Counted from the first letter of the stretch, positions 48,657-62,001 are shown. The stretch: DNA of 64,000 nt from Polytrichum commune (GCA_950295325.1 OX485809.1:4652001-4716000), one strand, 5' to 3'. Numbers and translations are program-made. Notes: generated from the sequence alone by a model not told the origin.

Positions 48657-48921
48657 AGCACACATTTGTTGCGTGCAATAAATTAGCAAGACGAATCAAT
48701 CAGTCGGTTGGCATGTAAATGAATTGAGCTACAAATGTACAATCAACTTGGACGCTCGTGCCCGAATCCACCTCCCCAGAAAAGTTCGTGGGGGGTGGGA
48801 ACTTAACGTCCTCCAAGAGAGAGACCCACCATGACCAAATCCAATTGAGAGAAACATGCCAACATTGAAAGAAAACACCTATAATTAGGTTACTTCCAAA
48901 GAGTACCCGCCGAGCCACAGT

Positions 48922-50662
48922 CCGGGGAGTCTTATACAAAAATCGGTACATTTCTGATCTTTTATGAAGACATTCGGATTTTTATTTTTTTGCTCGGAAG
49001 CTACCTAAATCCAATTTTTATTCTCGGTTAAAAACCGATATTTAACTTTACCATTCGGTAATTTTCCAACTTTCTGAATTTCATTTCGGTATGTTTCCGA
49101 AGATTTGTATTGTATGTCGGATTTGTTTTTTTAAATATTGTAAAAAAAAATTGGTGTTATGCTTTTAAAGGGGTGAATTTGTGTTGATAGAAAATCCAAG
49201 TATCTTTGGAAGGATTTGAACCTTGCCAAGCCCCCACCAACTTGGGGCCAAGGATTTAGCCTTTAAAAATATATATAAATCCAAAAAGGGTTCATACATT
49301 ATTTAGAGGCTAGTTAGTACAACAATACATGCAACTTTTAAACATCCGTATCCTCAGAATTAGAAACATAGTTGAACTTACTGAACAAGATGCATCACTT
49401 GCAGAAGACACATAACGTGAAGGATTAGCATATAAAAACCGGTATTTGGTTATAGTTTTCCACAAAGAAATTGCTTCTTCAATAATATTATCAAAGTTTT
49501 CATTTGGTCCCTCTAAAGCAATTCTAAACATAGCTTCCAAATTTTTACTTCCAAGTTTGTTTCTCACTCGTGTTTTTATTGAATTTTGGACACTAAACGC
49601 CCTTTCACAAGTGGATGTTGATACACATTGTAATCTAGCCAAATTAGCAAGGACAAGCAAATTAGGATATTGGGTTTGCAAAGAATGATTCCATGTGATC
49701 ATGCCCCATAAATCTCTACAAATCTTATCTCCCCATTCAGTGGTGGCTTGCAGTTTGAAAGCTAGAAATTCACACTTACAAGCCATCACATCAATGAAAG
49801 AGGGAAATTTTGAACCTTCTTGGTAGCGATCATGCCCATAGTGTGTTAGTAATTTTTCTAATTCAATCATCCCCCAATTTTGGAGGCCTATCTACCTTGA
49901 AGGCATATTAGTAGGATTTAAGATTTTAAAACATGAAATAAGATCATTGTCTATAAATCTAGCATCCAAGCCTGCACAAACAACCTCTGCAAATGCACGT
50001 TGGAATTTAAGTGCTTCCTCAAGGTCATCTCCTAGTCTAGACTAGTCCATTTCAAAACCGTGATACATTTTTTCATGAATTTCATTTGAAAGCTTTCGAA
50101 GATGATCCCCAAGAGGGCCATATTTGGGAATGACATATGTCTCCAACTAGATTGCAGGTGGATCGCCGCAGGTGGATGTAGAAACAAACAGAAGCGGAAA
50201 AGAAGTAGCGAAAGAGCATAGAGAGAAATCCCAGTAGAGGAGTGAGAGGAGTGAAATACTTTACACAAGGGACTCAAACTCCTTATACTCGTGAAAGAGG
50301 GTCCTTGGGTGCTTAGAGCATCAAAATCCTAATCGGCCCAATGAACGGAACCAACCCTAAATTAATTAGCCTCCATGGTTTTTGACCTTATGAGTCATGA
50401 CTCTAGTATTACCCTAGTAGAAATTTCCGCCCTATCCCTAATCCCTTTGGCTACTTGCCTAAAATTTAAAAATTGGCTTGGTAAATATCCTAAAATATGT
50501 TGCCTCAACCGGCTATATTGCCGATCTTTTCTCATTTGAACCGGTCAATTTCCGACCTTAACAATTTTAAGTCGGTACCTCGTCCGAATCATTGCGAACT
50601 CATTCGGAAATCTCCAAAAAATTTCGGCTAGCTCGTAACTAAAGTTCGGTACTCCCTGTTCA
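48922..50662 (-). mobile_element. Candidate hAT element boundaries
   Basis: The right side ends ACTCCCTG near 50662, giving CAGGGAGT in complement, a plausible hAT end. The left side has CGGGGAGT at about 48922. Short TCGGT/CGGTA words are dense at 48940-49110 and 50500-50650, as expected for hAT subterminal binding sites. Eight-base target duplications are not evident. The transposase remnant lies inside. Confidence 0.45.
49310..50127 (-). pseudogene. hAT transposase C-terminal remnant
   Basis: One frame on the minus strand from about 50127 reads HLRKLSNEIHEKMYHGFEM, a TAG at about 50040, then LGDDLEEALKFQRAF, a second TAG at about 49890, and an open 186-codon end at 49870-49310 with LANLARLQCVSTSTCERAFS and KTRVRNKLGSKNLEAMFRIA. 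The CERAFS segment is the conserved hAT C-terminal dimerisation region. Two in-frame stops and loss of the N-terminal BED finger and catalytic core make it inactive. This kind of hAT also resembles the ZNF862-like host proteins, but the stops argue for a relic. Confidence 0.8.
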
Positions 50663-52217
50663 TTGTGCCGAGCTACTTGCGCATTATCAAACTTGGCGGG
50701 GCCACATAATTGTTTCCTCCTCCTTCTCTACAAAATAAACTGGGTAGGTGGGAAACCAAGAAACACACCGGGTGACTTGTGGGGAAATTTGCCATAAACA
50801 CTAGGACGGGTGGTTAGCCTCACCCAAGCCCATTGTCATCAAATGAACACACCTCATCGGTGGAGTGATGTTATGTGACTCAAATCTACTTCTAAATTGA
50901 TAAGGAAATTCAAGGTCTATTCTACTGTTGGTGTGGTATATAGGTGAATGCAAGGTATCAACAATCAACATCAATAAGAGTATCAAATTTGTAATACCCA
51001 TCAAAGATTGATACTTGGTGGGTATATATGTCAAGGTGAGAGAATCTTTGTATACCCGAGATGCTATTTGGGTCAAAACCATGTTGACACTACGGTGATT
51101 TTGCTTAGGTGTAAAGATTCTTCCATGGTATACATACCCTATTGATATTAGAGACAAAAATAGCGTCAAATACCCATACCCTACTGGTATCAGAAACTAT
51201 GAAATCCCCTATTATAGATACTCCAATACTATTAAGAAAGACAATACGAGACCAACATTGCTCTATTTGACAAACTTGCACATGTAGATACATGTCATGT
51301 GAGCATCATAAGTTCCCGTATATGATAGTGAACCCAAATCCCTGGCACTAGAATATCCAACTTTGAAGCAAACAATGGGTCTTCAAAGGTGCATTTAATG
51401 ATACAAATGTGCATGTGCTATGAAGAGCTAGACCAATTTCTAGAAGGTTGTGCATGCCTCCTGATCGGCATCATGGCAACTTTGAGAGGGATATTGTTCT
51501 CTTTTCTAATTACTATATTATGGAAATTATAGTTTCCACCCTGAAGTTAACTTATTTCTTCAATCGGAGGAACTCAAAGAAGTTGTCAACAACAAAAGTA
51601 ATCAATAAGTAGCAACTAGAGTGGTGCTTGCATGACACGGCCTTGCAAAGACCAATCTCCTTAACATGGCACATTATTTTGATGCAACACCAAATTAGAT
51701 GTTTTGTGTAGCTTTCATCAAATGAAGGTAAGACCCCAAACTTCATTCATCTGCCAACCTCTGGATATAAACAATTCAATTGGTAACATGTGTTGAACTT
51801 GATTCCACGTCATATTGCACTATTGCAACTCCTTCATGGAGCCCCAAATCATAAGATACAATCAATAAAGTCGAACCTACATGGCTTGCACAAAAATAAA
51901 TTGCATGTCACAAGATGTGAAATCTAACTGCTGACATCTATCAAGAGCAAAATGTAGTTTTTAAAATTAAAATTAAAATTAAAAAATCAATATTTCTTTA
52001 AAAAAAAATGATATGGAATGAGAAATGCAGAGCTTAGGTAGCCGAATAAGAGGAGCAAGGTGAAAATTTCACACTACTTTGTGGTTGATGAGGAGCAACC
52101 GCATTGACTTACGCATACTTACCAGCACCAACAATGAACCTCAAAACCAACATTCTATACCATGCTCATAAATTTGGGGCTTCAAATGAGAACCAAGGTG
52201 AAGGCATTCCCAATGAA
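50663..52217. other. Spacer, no gene recognised
   Basis: ATACCCTA(C/T)TG-like words recur at 51110-51200. Otherwise unremarkable AT-rich sequence. Confidence 0.5.
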
Positions 52218-52433
52218 CGGGGAGAGCCGACCGCTAGTTACAGATGAGCCAGTTGCGTTTAAGAAATAACCGGTTGACGTTCAAGGCTCCAGGAAAATTA
52301 CGGATATATTTTAAGGGAATCTATAATGGAATGTACCTCAAATTAACACAAGAACAACTGAAAGACTTGGAATGTAACCAGTTGGACTTGGAAACAATGG
52401 GATCTTGACCAATTATGCCCAAAAATCTCCCCA
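52218..52433 (+). mobile_element. 220-bp MITE family, copy 7
   Basis: Starts GGGGAGAGCCGACCGC and ends CCCAAAAATCTCCCC. It shares AAGAAATAACCGGTTGACGT. Confidence 0.75.
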
Positions 52434-52933
52434 GATGTTGGGCATTGCAAATCCCAAGTGCATGGTGAGTGTGTGTGTAAAGACCGACAAAAAAAGACTC
52501 CACTGTAATTCAATGCAAAAGACTCGTGCTTCAAATGATGTTATTTGTATTACTCTTAGTATATAATTAGTATTAAGCAAGACAAATAGAATTGGTGACA
52601 CTAGGTACGTTGTTTAGTGAAGGACAATAAGGGGGTCCATTTCGCACTCCACTTTGACACAAAGTGTTTTCATGTCAAATTCTAGAAGGTGGTATTGACA
52701 CATGTGTTGCTTAGTCCAAAATTATCTAAAGATTAATTTATTGTTTTAGTGAAGGCTTGGCCCATGCATCTTTGGCAACCATCAACTAAGAGATGGTGGT
52801 AGTAGCGGCCAATGTGCTAGATGCCAATTGCAATCGTCACGGATGGAAGTTTGGTCAATGCAGGTGAGCAAACCGTTGTGAATGGTCCCAACTCTCTAAG
52901 TAGATTCTAATTGAACAAGGTGAGGAACTAAGG

Positions 52934-54902
52934 AACCAATCACAGATAATTGAGACTTGAATGAAATCCATGCCAATTATCAAAACAAAGTTTTGGTATA
53001 TTTTGCATCTAAGGAATGATGTGATGAAATGTTATGATGGAGGATTGATATTTAGATGAAAAATATCAATATTCTGTTCACTTTCATGCATCGCATTGTT
53101 AAGCTTGTCATGAGAGGCAATTCTTGCAGATCTTGTGTATCAATGAACATATTACTTAAGATCTAAGGTCTTCAATAATTTGTGTGAGCACATATCGTTC
53201 AACAATCACTTTTTCAACACAATGACACGATGGTCTACCAATGATCCTGCCGACATGCCACCGTCTAACTATCTAATTATCATTACCAGTGGGATATTAC
53301 AGTAGTAATCTCAAATGTCCTCTGGTCTTATCTGTTGAAATAGCCACTCACAATTTTGTGTCAGTAGCTTCAAAATTTGTGTCCTTCACATGATGAGTAG
53401 TTGTCCGTAGTCCACAATGAACTGTTGTTGTGAAGTATTTTTCACAAAAGGTATCCAGTGCTTCAGATGTAGTAATGGATCAATCAACCAATGGTCTGTC
53501 TTTCTCCTGTCACCCTCTGGAATAGATTTTGGCTCTAGTCTTGGTTCAAATTCAGTGCGGATTTGGACCAAAAAGTGTTTATCCTTCAAAACTTGTACGA
53601 ATTAAGTCATAGGACTTGAACTTCCGGAAAAACTTAGAGATGCAATACTGTAGGTATAATGACATTTTAGTATATATATAGCATGGAAGGATACATCTTA
53701 AATTGTAGATTTGATGTTTTTAAAGTGTTGCCTAGTTCATTAAGGTATGACAAAATTGGGATTTGTAGGCTTAGTTGGCGACATAATGCACACTACATTG
53801 GTGGATGCATTATCCTATAGTATTCGAGAAAATTTTCACCTTGTGGTGGATGAAAAATGTAGATGACATGTTTGTGTTGCTTCCCTTGTGCTTCCACACT
53901 CCTTAGGTTTGCACATCCGTTTGTTGCTTTCATGGTTGGGTGCTCGAGGATCAGGTGCAATAATTTCTTCAAGGTTGCTTCAAGGTTCAAGGGTGCTTGG
54001 TGCTCTCCTTTGATTTTTATTTGTTGAAATTGCTCTTGGAGAGGTTTCATGCTAGATTTCCACACCTACTTGGCAATTGCACCACCATAATTATCCACAT
54101 CTTAATATAGTTAACTTTCCACCTATGGGAAGAAAAAAATAACTTATATTGTGACTTGTCCGTTAGTGTAGAGGAGAAAGTTGATTTGGGTGGCACTCAA
54201 TTATGCTACAAACATAAACAAATATTTCATGTCTCTTTGTATTTACAAAATAATAGTTGTACATCATCTTGTCATTCATCCATTGAAAAATCCCTTATAG
54301 CATGAATCATACTAGGCATGCTGGGCAGGAATGATTCAAAAACACCATTTGAATGGTGCGAATGCAAATACCATCCTTTAATAATACTACTGGTAATATT
54401 TTGTGACTCACCATCCCTATGCCCGTTATTGAACTCATTTTCTAACAATTGCACTTCCACCTCTAGAATGGGTCCTACTACATGGAGTGACATCACATGA
54501 CACAATAGAATATACATGTAGAACATATTTTGCAGGTGACATTCTTTAACTTGGAAATCACTATAGTAAAATTCGTGTAGTGCAATTTTTTCATTTTCCA
54601 GACACTATCGTCAACATCATGCAATCCCTCTACAATATAGACAAATACACCTTGCATTTTAGTAAAAAAAATATGGGCAAGTCAACACCAATATGGATGT
54701 GAACAATCTCAACTCAAACATTGACCGAATAGAAGCTCTTGTCCCTCGCACACACATGAGAAAAGGAAAAGATTGGAGGGGGTGCTATATCTTGTATTCC
54801 ACCCTTGAAATAATCGCAGTCGCCGATTGAGATTTGGTGATGAGGTTTGCAAGATTAGGGCTTCAGAAAAGACATGGTGATAACCCTTAGCCCTACAGTA
54901 CC
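52934..54902. repeat. Duplicated 3' flank of TNL copy B (matches 3379-5378)
   Basis: The match begins at AACCAATCACAGATAATTGA and continues into the TNL pseudogene with small indels. For example, about 30 bases present at 4360-4400 in A are missing near 53905 in B. Upstream of 52934 the sequence does not match copy A, where a gypsy LTR sits. Confidence 0.85.
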
Positions 54903-55384
54903 TCACCCAACCCCACTATGCGCACCCACTAGACTACTGACTCCCATGGCCTCAATACCTACTAATTTGGTCGCTTCATAGACTAAGGCTCCAAATATGT
55001 CAGTTTACTCATGTCTGACAACCGACATAGAGATTCACACCCACGCAAATGGATAGCTGTCAGTGCACGTAAATCTCCAAGGCCTTGCAAACTAGTCAGT
55101 TGGTTGTTTCGAGAGGTGTCGATAACTTCTAATTGCTCCAACCCACTGAGGTTCGGTATCTCTGTTATGCCGAAGTCAAAAATATTCAACTCGCGAAGAC
55201 ACTGAAGCCCAGTAAAAGTAGGAACCTTGGACAATCATTTGCATTGACTTAAACGTAATGATTTCAAACCAACCAAGCCGTCCAATCCAGGAACTTCATC
55301 TATATCCAACCGATTACATTTCAGTGTACGAAGGCGCTTCAGAGCAGTAAGACTCAGCAACTTCGAGAGTTTCTGGTTCCAATC

Positions 55385-55808
55385 TGTTGAAGACTGAAAA
55401 GAGATAGTGTATTTGGACAGTATGTAGGTGCATATCTCAGTCATACCCGTATATGGTATGTGAGGGTATTTATAGAGTATTTCATAATATTTTAATACAG
55501 TATAAGCACGTGGCACTATCTCATTGCACCGTAGGACTGGCCATACTAACCAGGCTGATAACTTGGTCCATACCCTCGGGATATCCGGGGTGTAAACTCC
55601 ATACTCTAGCTTAAGTCTTAGATACCCTCGGGATACCCTGATCAGGTTCCCTTAGTTATAGGCTAATTACTTAGTGTTCTATCTAAGTACCTAATGTATA
55701 TACCCTTTACTAATACCCTGGATCCGGGTATTAACCCTAAGCCTCATCTGGCTGCACCCTAAGCCTCATCAGAATGTATTAATTAGTTCTGAAACTAATT
55801 CTATAACA
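55385..55808 (-). repeat. Copia 3' LTR
   Basis: 424 bp. Begins TGTTGAAGACTG on plus, ends ATTCTATAACA. It differs from the other LTR at two sites (CATACCC versus GATACCC after TTGGTC; AGAATG versus AGATTG). Confidence 0.95.
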
Positions 55809-55821
55809 CTCCTCCTCAAGC
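55809..55821 (-). other. Copia polypurine tract
   Basis: In complement the bases before the 3' LTR read CTTGAGGAGGAG, directly against TGTTATAG, as expected for the plus-strand primer. Confidence 0.85.
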
Positions 55822-55898
55822 TGATGAGTTAGCCTCATTAAAAACTCTGCTAAGTAAAAACCCAGATTTTGGGAAAACCTTAACTAGAGAAAAGAGCA

Positions 55899-58800
55899 CT
55901 AACTATCAGATGGGGTCAACTCTTGGAGTGTTCTAAGTCCGGCTGCATGAACAAGTCTTCTATGCTTATAAGCTGGTAGTGCTTTTGTAAGCATGTCAGC
56001 AATATTGTTCTCTGACTCAATCTTTATAATGTTCAATTGTTTCTGATCTATTAAGTCTTGTGAAAATCCAAATATGTGTGGACTCACGTGCTTAGTCCTA
56101 TCTGCTTTAATGAATCCTATTGACATCTGTCTAACACAGGCTGAATTGTCTTCATAAATTGTGGTCGGCTGGTTCGGGAATCTGAGCTTGCATTGTTGAT
56201 TCAGAATGTCCTCCATTGTCCGCAGCCACACAACTTCTCGGGCAGCTTCGTGAAAAGCTAACAATTCAGCATGGTTCGTTGATGTAGCCGTTACTGTTTG
56301 CTTTGTGGACTTCCAAGATATCGGGGCACCACATTTCAGAAATATGTAGCCAGTTTGGGATTTCCCTGCATTCATATCAGTTCTAAACCCAGAATCTGCA
56401 AAACCTTGAATATCAGGTTGGTCAGTCTTGTGGTAGTAAAGTCCAAGGTCAGATGTTCCTTTCAGGTATTTCAATAAATGTTTAACCCCGTTCCAATGTC
56501 TTGAGGTTGGGTTTTGACTGTGTCTTGCTAATATACTGGTTGCAAATGAGATATCTGGTCTGGTATGGGTTGAAAGGTAGGTTAGAGCACCAACCGCTGT
56601 GAGGTATTTAGGTTTGTCAATTACCTCCTCCTCCTCCTCACGAGGTTGGTAAGGATCGTCATTAGTCTTACTGCGTCCTATCATAGGAGCTGCTAATGGG
56701 TTAGCTTGATCCATTCTGAAAAGCTTAAGGATTTTCTGCACATAAGCTTGTTGATGTAAGAGGGTACCAGCATTAGGGACATAGTGTACTTGTAGGCCTA
56801 GGCAATAAGAGGTTTGTCCTAGGTATTTCATGTCAAACTACTTGGTTAGGATATCCTGAGCATATTTACACAAATCTGGTGTCCCTAGGATATTCAGGTC
56901 ATCCACATATACTGCAAGGATTACAAAACCAGAATTTGATGTGTAGGTAAATATGCATGGTAAGGTTTTATTATGCACAAATCCTTGAGATATCAGAAAA
57001 TCACATAGATGGTGATACCAAGCTCTACCAGATTGTTTTAACCCATATAATGCCTTGCAGATTCTTAGTCCAGTAAATTTTCCAGGTTTTGACTTGGGTG
57101 TGGACTTCAAAAATCCAGGGGGTGGGTTAATGTATAATCTGGTGTCTAGATTACCATGTAGATAGGCTGTTACAACATCTAGTAAATACATTTTCAGGGA
57201 TAATTGAACATATAGGGCTAGTAGGTATCTAAAAGATACTGAATCCATAACAGGAGAGTAAGTCTGGTCATAATATATCCCTGGCCGTTGGGTAAAACCT
57301 TGGGCTACTAATCGAACTTTATACCTAAGGGTTCTGCCCTGAGAATCTAATTTTCGTGTAAATATTAGTTTGTGTCCTATAGGCTGTTTATCAAGGTCGG
57401 ATGTGATTTCAGCAAAGACTCCGTGTTTTCTCAAAGAAGCATATTCAGCTTCTATGGCAGCCTTCCATTTAGGCCATTCAGAACTGGTCATGGCCTGATC
57501 TAAATTTATGGGATCAGGTTCGGGATTCGAGTCAATAGACTCGGTTGTAAAATGGATTTTAGGATTTTTAAGAGGTGGGAAAATGGCTGGGATTGGATCA
57601 GGATGTTTCCTTGGTAGAGTATTGCCTGTGCCAGGTAGAGGATTTCGGATAATTCGGGGCTGGGTGGAAAAACCATCAGGTGTGGATTCGGCCAGTAGTC
57701 TTAGGTTCAGAAGTTTATGAACTTCTGTGTTGGCTAATTGGGTTGGAGGGTCTGGGTTAAGGGTTAAAGTCTCTGGTGCACCAAAGTTCAAGGTATGTGG
57801 ATCAGGTGGTGAAGGTAAGGTTAGGAACCTGGTTTCTAAGAACCGGCAGTTTTGGAATCTGGCTTTATATAGGTTAAGGTTTTTGGGGTCAAGATATCTG
57901 ATGATTGAGGGTGAGTCAAAGCCCACATAAACACCCTCTTGGCGGTGTGCGCCAATGGTGTGCCTATGTGGTTCTGGTAGGGGTATCCAAGTTTGGCAGC
58001 CGAATACTCTTATGTGGGAAATATCTGGAGGTCTCCCAGATAGTAACTCTTGTGGGGTTTGAGTATTCAGGAGGGTAGGCCGAAGTCTTAATAAAGACGC
58101 TGCATGCAAAACAGCATGGCCCCACAGGTTAGAAGGTAGGTTAGCGTGTAATAATAGGGGCCTGGCAATAAGTTGGATCTTCTTTATGAATGCTTCAGCC
58201 AGCCCATTTTGTGAGTGTTCATAGGGTACCGAGTAGGTTAAAGTAATCCCTGTGGCTGTACAATAGTCCTCAAAGTCTTGGGATCTAAATTCTTGGGCAT
58301 TATCCATCCGGAGGTATTTAATTGGATTGTCCGGGAAATGGTTTCTGTAGCGTAGGATAATTGCTAATAGCCTTGGGAAAACCATATTTCTGGTTGGGAG
58401 GAGTACTACCTCAAAATGACTCCCAGATGCATCCACAAGAACAAAATAATATCTAAATGTTCTTGATGGGGGATTAATGGGGCCACAGATATCCCCATGA
58501 AGCCTATACAAAGGTGGGGGTAATTCAGTTGGTAACTTCCATATTGAAGGCTTTTTGATGAATTTCCCTTGGATGCAGGCTACACATTCATTGGTTTTCC
58601 CTGCATCTGCTGTTATAAGGTTATGACCTAGCAGCAAAGGAAGCATTCGGCGAAAAACTGTTGTGCCCGGATGTCCTAATCTCTCATGCCATAAATCAGG
58701 CTTGGCTTTAGTGTTAATTAACACTCCCTTCGCCAGGTTGCGGCGTTTTGCTTCAGGGTTCTCAGCCCAAGCTGCCATGCACACCTCTTCCTCATCTATT

Positions 58801-60305
58801 AGTGAGATGGGGCTTGTATTGTCAAGGGAATTTATGACAATCTTATATAGGCCGTCGTCTCCCGCTTTCGCGGTGGCAAGGATCATCAGCCCTTGCCTGA
58901 GCTCCAGAACCTCTTCATCATTTTCTACCGCAGTAGAAACGTGGATATTCCTCGCCCTCAGATCCCGATAGCTGATCAGGCTCCTCGGGGCGTCTGGGGC
59001 GTACATTGCTCTTTCGCAATTGAGGGGGAATCCCCCGGGAAAGATCACCGTTGCCCGGCCCTCCCGAAATCTTATATTTCGGCTTCCGGCCATTGTAGTT
59101 ATTGTACAATGTTGCCAGGGTCCCTCATTTCCTCTGAAATGGAAAAATGCTGGGTTTGTGAGGATGGTATGGGTTGATGCACTATCTAGGAGAGCCTCAT
59201 TTGGTTTTGATGAGTGCTGCTCGTAGATAGTCATGTAATTCTCGAGGTTTTCAGTGCAGGGGGAGGGTTCAGGGTTGGGATTTTCAAAGTTGTAATTCTG
59301 CCTGGTTTGGGATCGAAGGTGTTGTAGTTCTTTAAACATGTTGGTGATATAGGCTAGGGCTCTACAATCCTTAGCAAAATGACCCTTACGCCCGCATTTG
59401 TGACAATTACCTTGGAATTGTCTAGGCTGAAAATTTCTAGGTTTGAATTGGTTAGGACGGGGCCTAGGGGGTTCTCTCCTTGTGTTGTCATCCCTCTTAT
59501 GATATCCCTTATGCACATCACTCTTGCCATAGGCTCCCTTCTCTCTTGCCATGTGTGTGGGGTAAGATTTCTGAAAAGAACCTCTTGCTGGTCTTCGTGA
59601 TGCTTCAGCAGCGTATGCCTCGACCCCAGCAGCAGGTACAGCAGCAGTAGTGGTGTGGACTTCTCGTGCAGGCCGGGACTCAGCATTTCGGAGCAACAGC
59701 TGCTGGTGCTTCTCCGCTAACAGCAGGTGCGACATCAGGTTGGCATGCTTCTTAAACTTCATGTTGCGATATTGTTGGGACAGGATCGCCGTGGCTGGTG
59801 GGAATGTGGACAACGTTTTCTCCACCATCTCAGCTTCAGTGACTCGTTGGCCGCACAATCGAAGCTGTGCCACGATGCGATGAAGTTCGGAGTTGAAAGC
59901 CGCAAAATCGGGAAAATCCAGGGCTCGTAAATTCGCCCAGTCCGTACGCGCTTGTGGAAGAAAAATAGTTTGTTGATGATCGAAGCGGGTTTGAAGCATG
60001 TCCCACAGGTCCGCATGATCGTTGATTTGTAAGTACTGCAGTCGTAAGTCCTGATCCATATGGCGTCGTAATAAGGCAAGTGCTTGCCATTTGGAAACAG
60101 CGGGTACCTCAGCAGGAACAGCAGGAATTTCGTCAGCTTCATCAGCAGAGGTGTTAGGTAAAGGAGCTGGTGGAGGGTGGATTAATGTTTTAGCTATGTC
60201 TTCTGCGCATAAGACTGTCCTAGCATCATTTATCCATTCTAAAAAGTTGGAGCCATCAGCATGTAAAGGTGAGAACAGAAGATTTTGTAACCTGGATTCT
60301 ACCAT
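55899..60305 (-). pseudogene. Copia gag-pol polyprotein, one in-frame TAG
   Basis: ATG at 60303-60305. Gag carries a CCHC zinc knuckle (CHKCGRKGHFAKDC, residues 301-314). Protease DSAST is at about 374. Integrase has an HHCC finger (HERLGHPG near 540, CVAC near 574) and D605, D668 and E704 (DICGP, RMDNAQEF, HSQNGLAEAF). RT has RYKVRLVAQGFTQ near 996, LDVVTAYLHG near 1042, YGLKQSGRAWY near 1086 and YVDDLNIL near 1133. At codon 1156 a TAG (56838-56840) interrupts RT. The same frame then runs open for another 312 codons, starting two codons before 56831, through RNase H (GFADSGFRTDMNAGKSQ) and ADMLTKALP to a stop at 55899. The continuity on both sides suggests a recent point change in an otherwise complete element. 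Without readthrough the product lacks the end of RT and all of RNase H. Confidence 0.92.
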
Positions 60306-60989
60306 TGTGTAATTTTATATATTCTGGAAAATGGCATAATTTACTAACAGGGCAGTTGTGTATAAAACAGGGATTATTGAGGCAGGGAGGAGCGGGGGGG
60401 GGGGGGTTTATAAGTGTAATTAGATAGGAATCAGTTAAACAGAGGATGCAGAGTCAAACAGATTAAATATACAAGGATTAAGTGGGTATAAATGGGCGTG
60501 AAAAATGTGATCAAACAAAAGGGTATACTGACAGGCAGGATATAAACAGACAGAAAGTATTCAATTTAAACAGTAGGGGTTTTTATAGATAAAAGGTGTA
60601 TGGACAGAAAGAGAAAGGAAAAAAAAATAATTTGTACAGATTTACAGGAACAGAATGCAAATCATCAGATAAAGGAGGGGTTCAGATAAGTCTTACATAA
60701 TTTTGGCAGCATTTCGGTACTATTTTGAGTACCAGAAACAAGTTAGGGGAAATCAAAACAGGAATATACAAAGTATATGTATATTAATATATATATATAT
60801 ATATATAGTATATATAAAATATAAATGTTAGTTCTAAAATAAGTAGAAAATATTTCAGTATGTCAGTTTACAGAAAATATATATGTCACTCGTATATATA
60901 TATATAAGGAAATACACGTAGTGTTAGTTCAGTAGGAGTATATATATATATATAGCAATATATATATGGGTAAGTATTTCTGGAAATGA

Positions 60990-61027
<38 letters not shown>

Positions 61028-61577
61028 AACAAAGGTTAGTCAGTTTTTTTACACAAAACAGGTTAGGTAGTAATTTATGACAAAAATTCAACAGTAATTC
61101 AGTATATGGTTACTGAATTAGAAATAAGTTAGTAATATGCAAGCAGTCAAAACAAAATAAAATATGTATATATCTGAGGTTCAAAATAACAGAGCAGAAA
61201 GAAAGGTGAGGTAAGATAGAACCGGTTTTGAGAGAAAAAAAATTTTGGCAGCATAACAATCCTAGTGGAGCAGTTTTACTAAAATTTTGACAGCATAACC
61301 TCCCTCCTGGTAGTAGAAATATGAACAAAGGATTGAACGAGTTCTGATATGGATGAAGTATAATATCAGAGTATGAAAAAGATGTTCCGCTAACAGATGT
61401 GTGTGTGCAAAACTAAATGGTAAGTCAGAGTATGTGTAATTCTAAAGCATTCACTCATATGTTCACTCGGGTTCCTCACCGGATAAGGTAGAAGTATGCT
61501 AAACGTATGAACAGAGTAGAGTAGATAGTATGGATGAAAATGTGTAGAAAGTAGGCCAGGAGCAAGTGCTGATAACG
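60306..61577 (-). other. Copia untranslated leader with AT microsatellites
   Basis: About 1.27 kb between the 5' LTR and gag, long for Copia. It has (TA)n runs at about 60787-60808, 60940-60955 and 60994-61024, a 13-G run at 60394-60406, and two repeats of a TTTTG(G/A)CAGCATAAC word near 61245 and 61290. No coding frame was recognised. Confidence 0.75.
61566..61577 (-). other. Copia primer-binding site
   Basis: Immediately inside the 5' LTR the minus strand reads CGTTATCAGCAC. The TATCAG core matches the complement of the initiator-methionine tRNA end used by many plant Copia elements; outer bases fit less well. Confidence 0.55.
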
Positions 61578-62001
61578 TGTTGAAGACTGAAAAGAGATAG
61601 TGTATTTGGACAGTATGTAGGTGCATATCTCAGTCATACCCGTATATGGTATGTGAGGGTATTTATAGAGTATTTCATAATATTTTAATACAGTATAAGC
61701 ACGTGGCACTATCTCATTGCACCGTAGGACTGGCCATACTAACCAGGCTGATAACTTGGTCGATACCCTCGGGATATCCGGGGTGTAAACTCCATACTCT
61801 AGCTTAAGTCTTAGATACCCTCGGGATACCCTGATCAGGTTCCCTTAGTTATAGGCTAATTACTTAGTGTTCTATCTAAGTACCTAATGTATATACCCTT
61901 TACTAATACCCTGGATCCGGGTATTAACCCTAAGCCTCATCTGGCTGCACCCTAAGCCTCATCAGATTGTATTAATTAGTTCTGAAACTAATTCTATAAC
62001 A
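61578..62001 (-). repeat. Copia 5' LTR
   Basis: 424 bp, 99.5% identical to 55385-55808. In element orientation it starts TGTTATAG and ends TTCAACA. Confidence 0.95.
61658..61668 (-). promoter_or_regulatory. TATA box in the Copia 5' LTR
   Basis: On the minus strand CTATAAATACC lies about 335 bases into the 424-bp LTR, leaving a short R-U5. The same motif is present in the 3' LTR at about 55465-55475. Confidence 0.6.

Larger units (their letters stand above)
42833..48921. other. 6-kb AT-rich spacer, no host gene recognised
   Basis: No coding sequence can be supported. Holdings: a diverged copy (about 45480-45610) of the repeat at the left end of the duplicated TNL flank, a short match of 45722-45760 to 52562-52605, A-rich tracts near 44865, and two microsatellites listed separately. 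Overlapping minus-strand frames at 46320-46899 show no family features. Confidence 0.55.
55385..62001 (-). mobile_element. Nearly intact Ty1/copia LTR retrotransposon inserted in TNL copy B
   Basis: Total 6617 bp: two 424-bp LTRs, a long leader, and one gag-pol frame on the minus strand with the Copia order gag, protease, integrase, RT, RNase H. A perfect 5-base duplication CAATC (55380-55384 and 62002-62006) flanks it. The corresponding site in copy A is a single AATCCAAGACCAATGATAG, confirming the empty site. The LTRs differ at only two positions. One in-frame TAG in RT is the only coding lesion I found. Confidence 0.95.

Noticed and set aside
57508-60312. Several plus-strand frames opposite the Copia polyprotein
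   Set aside because: Antisense shadows of the gag-pol frame without their own motifs.
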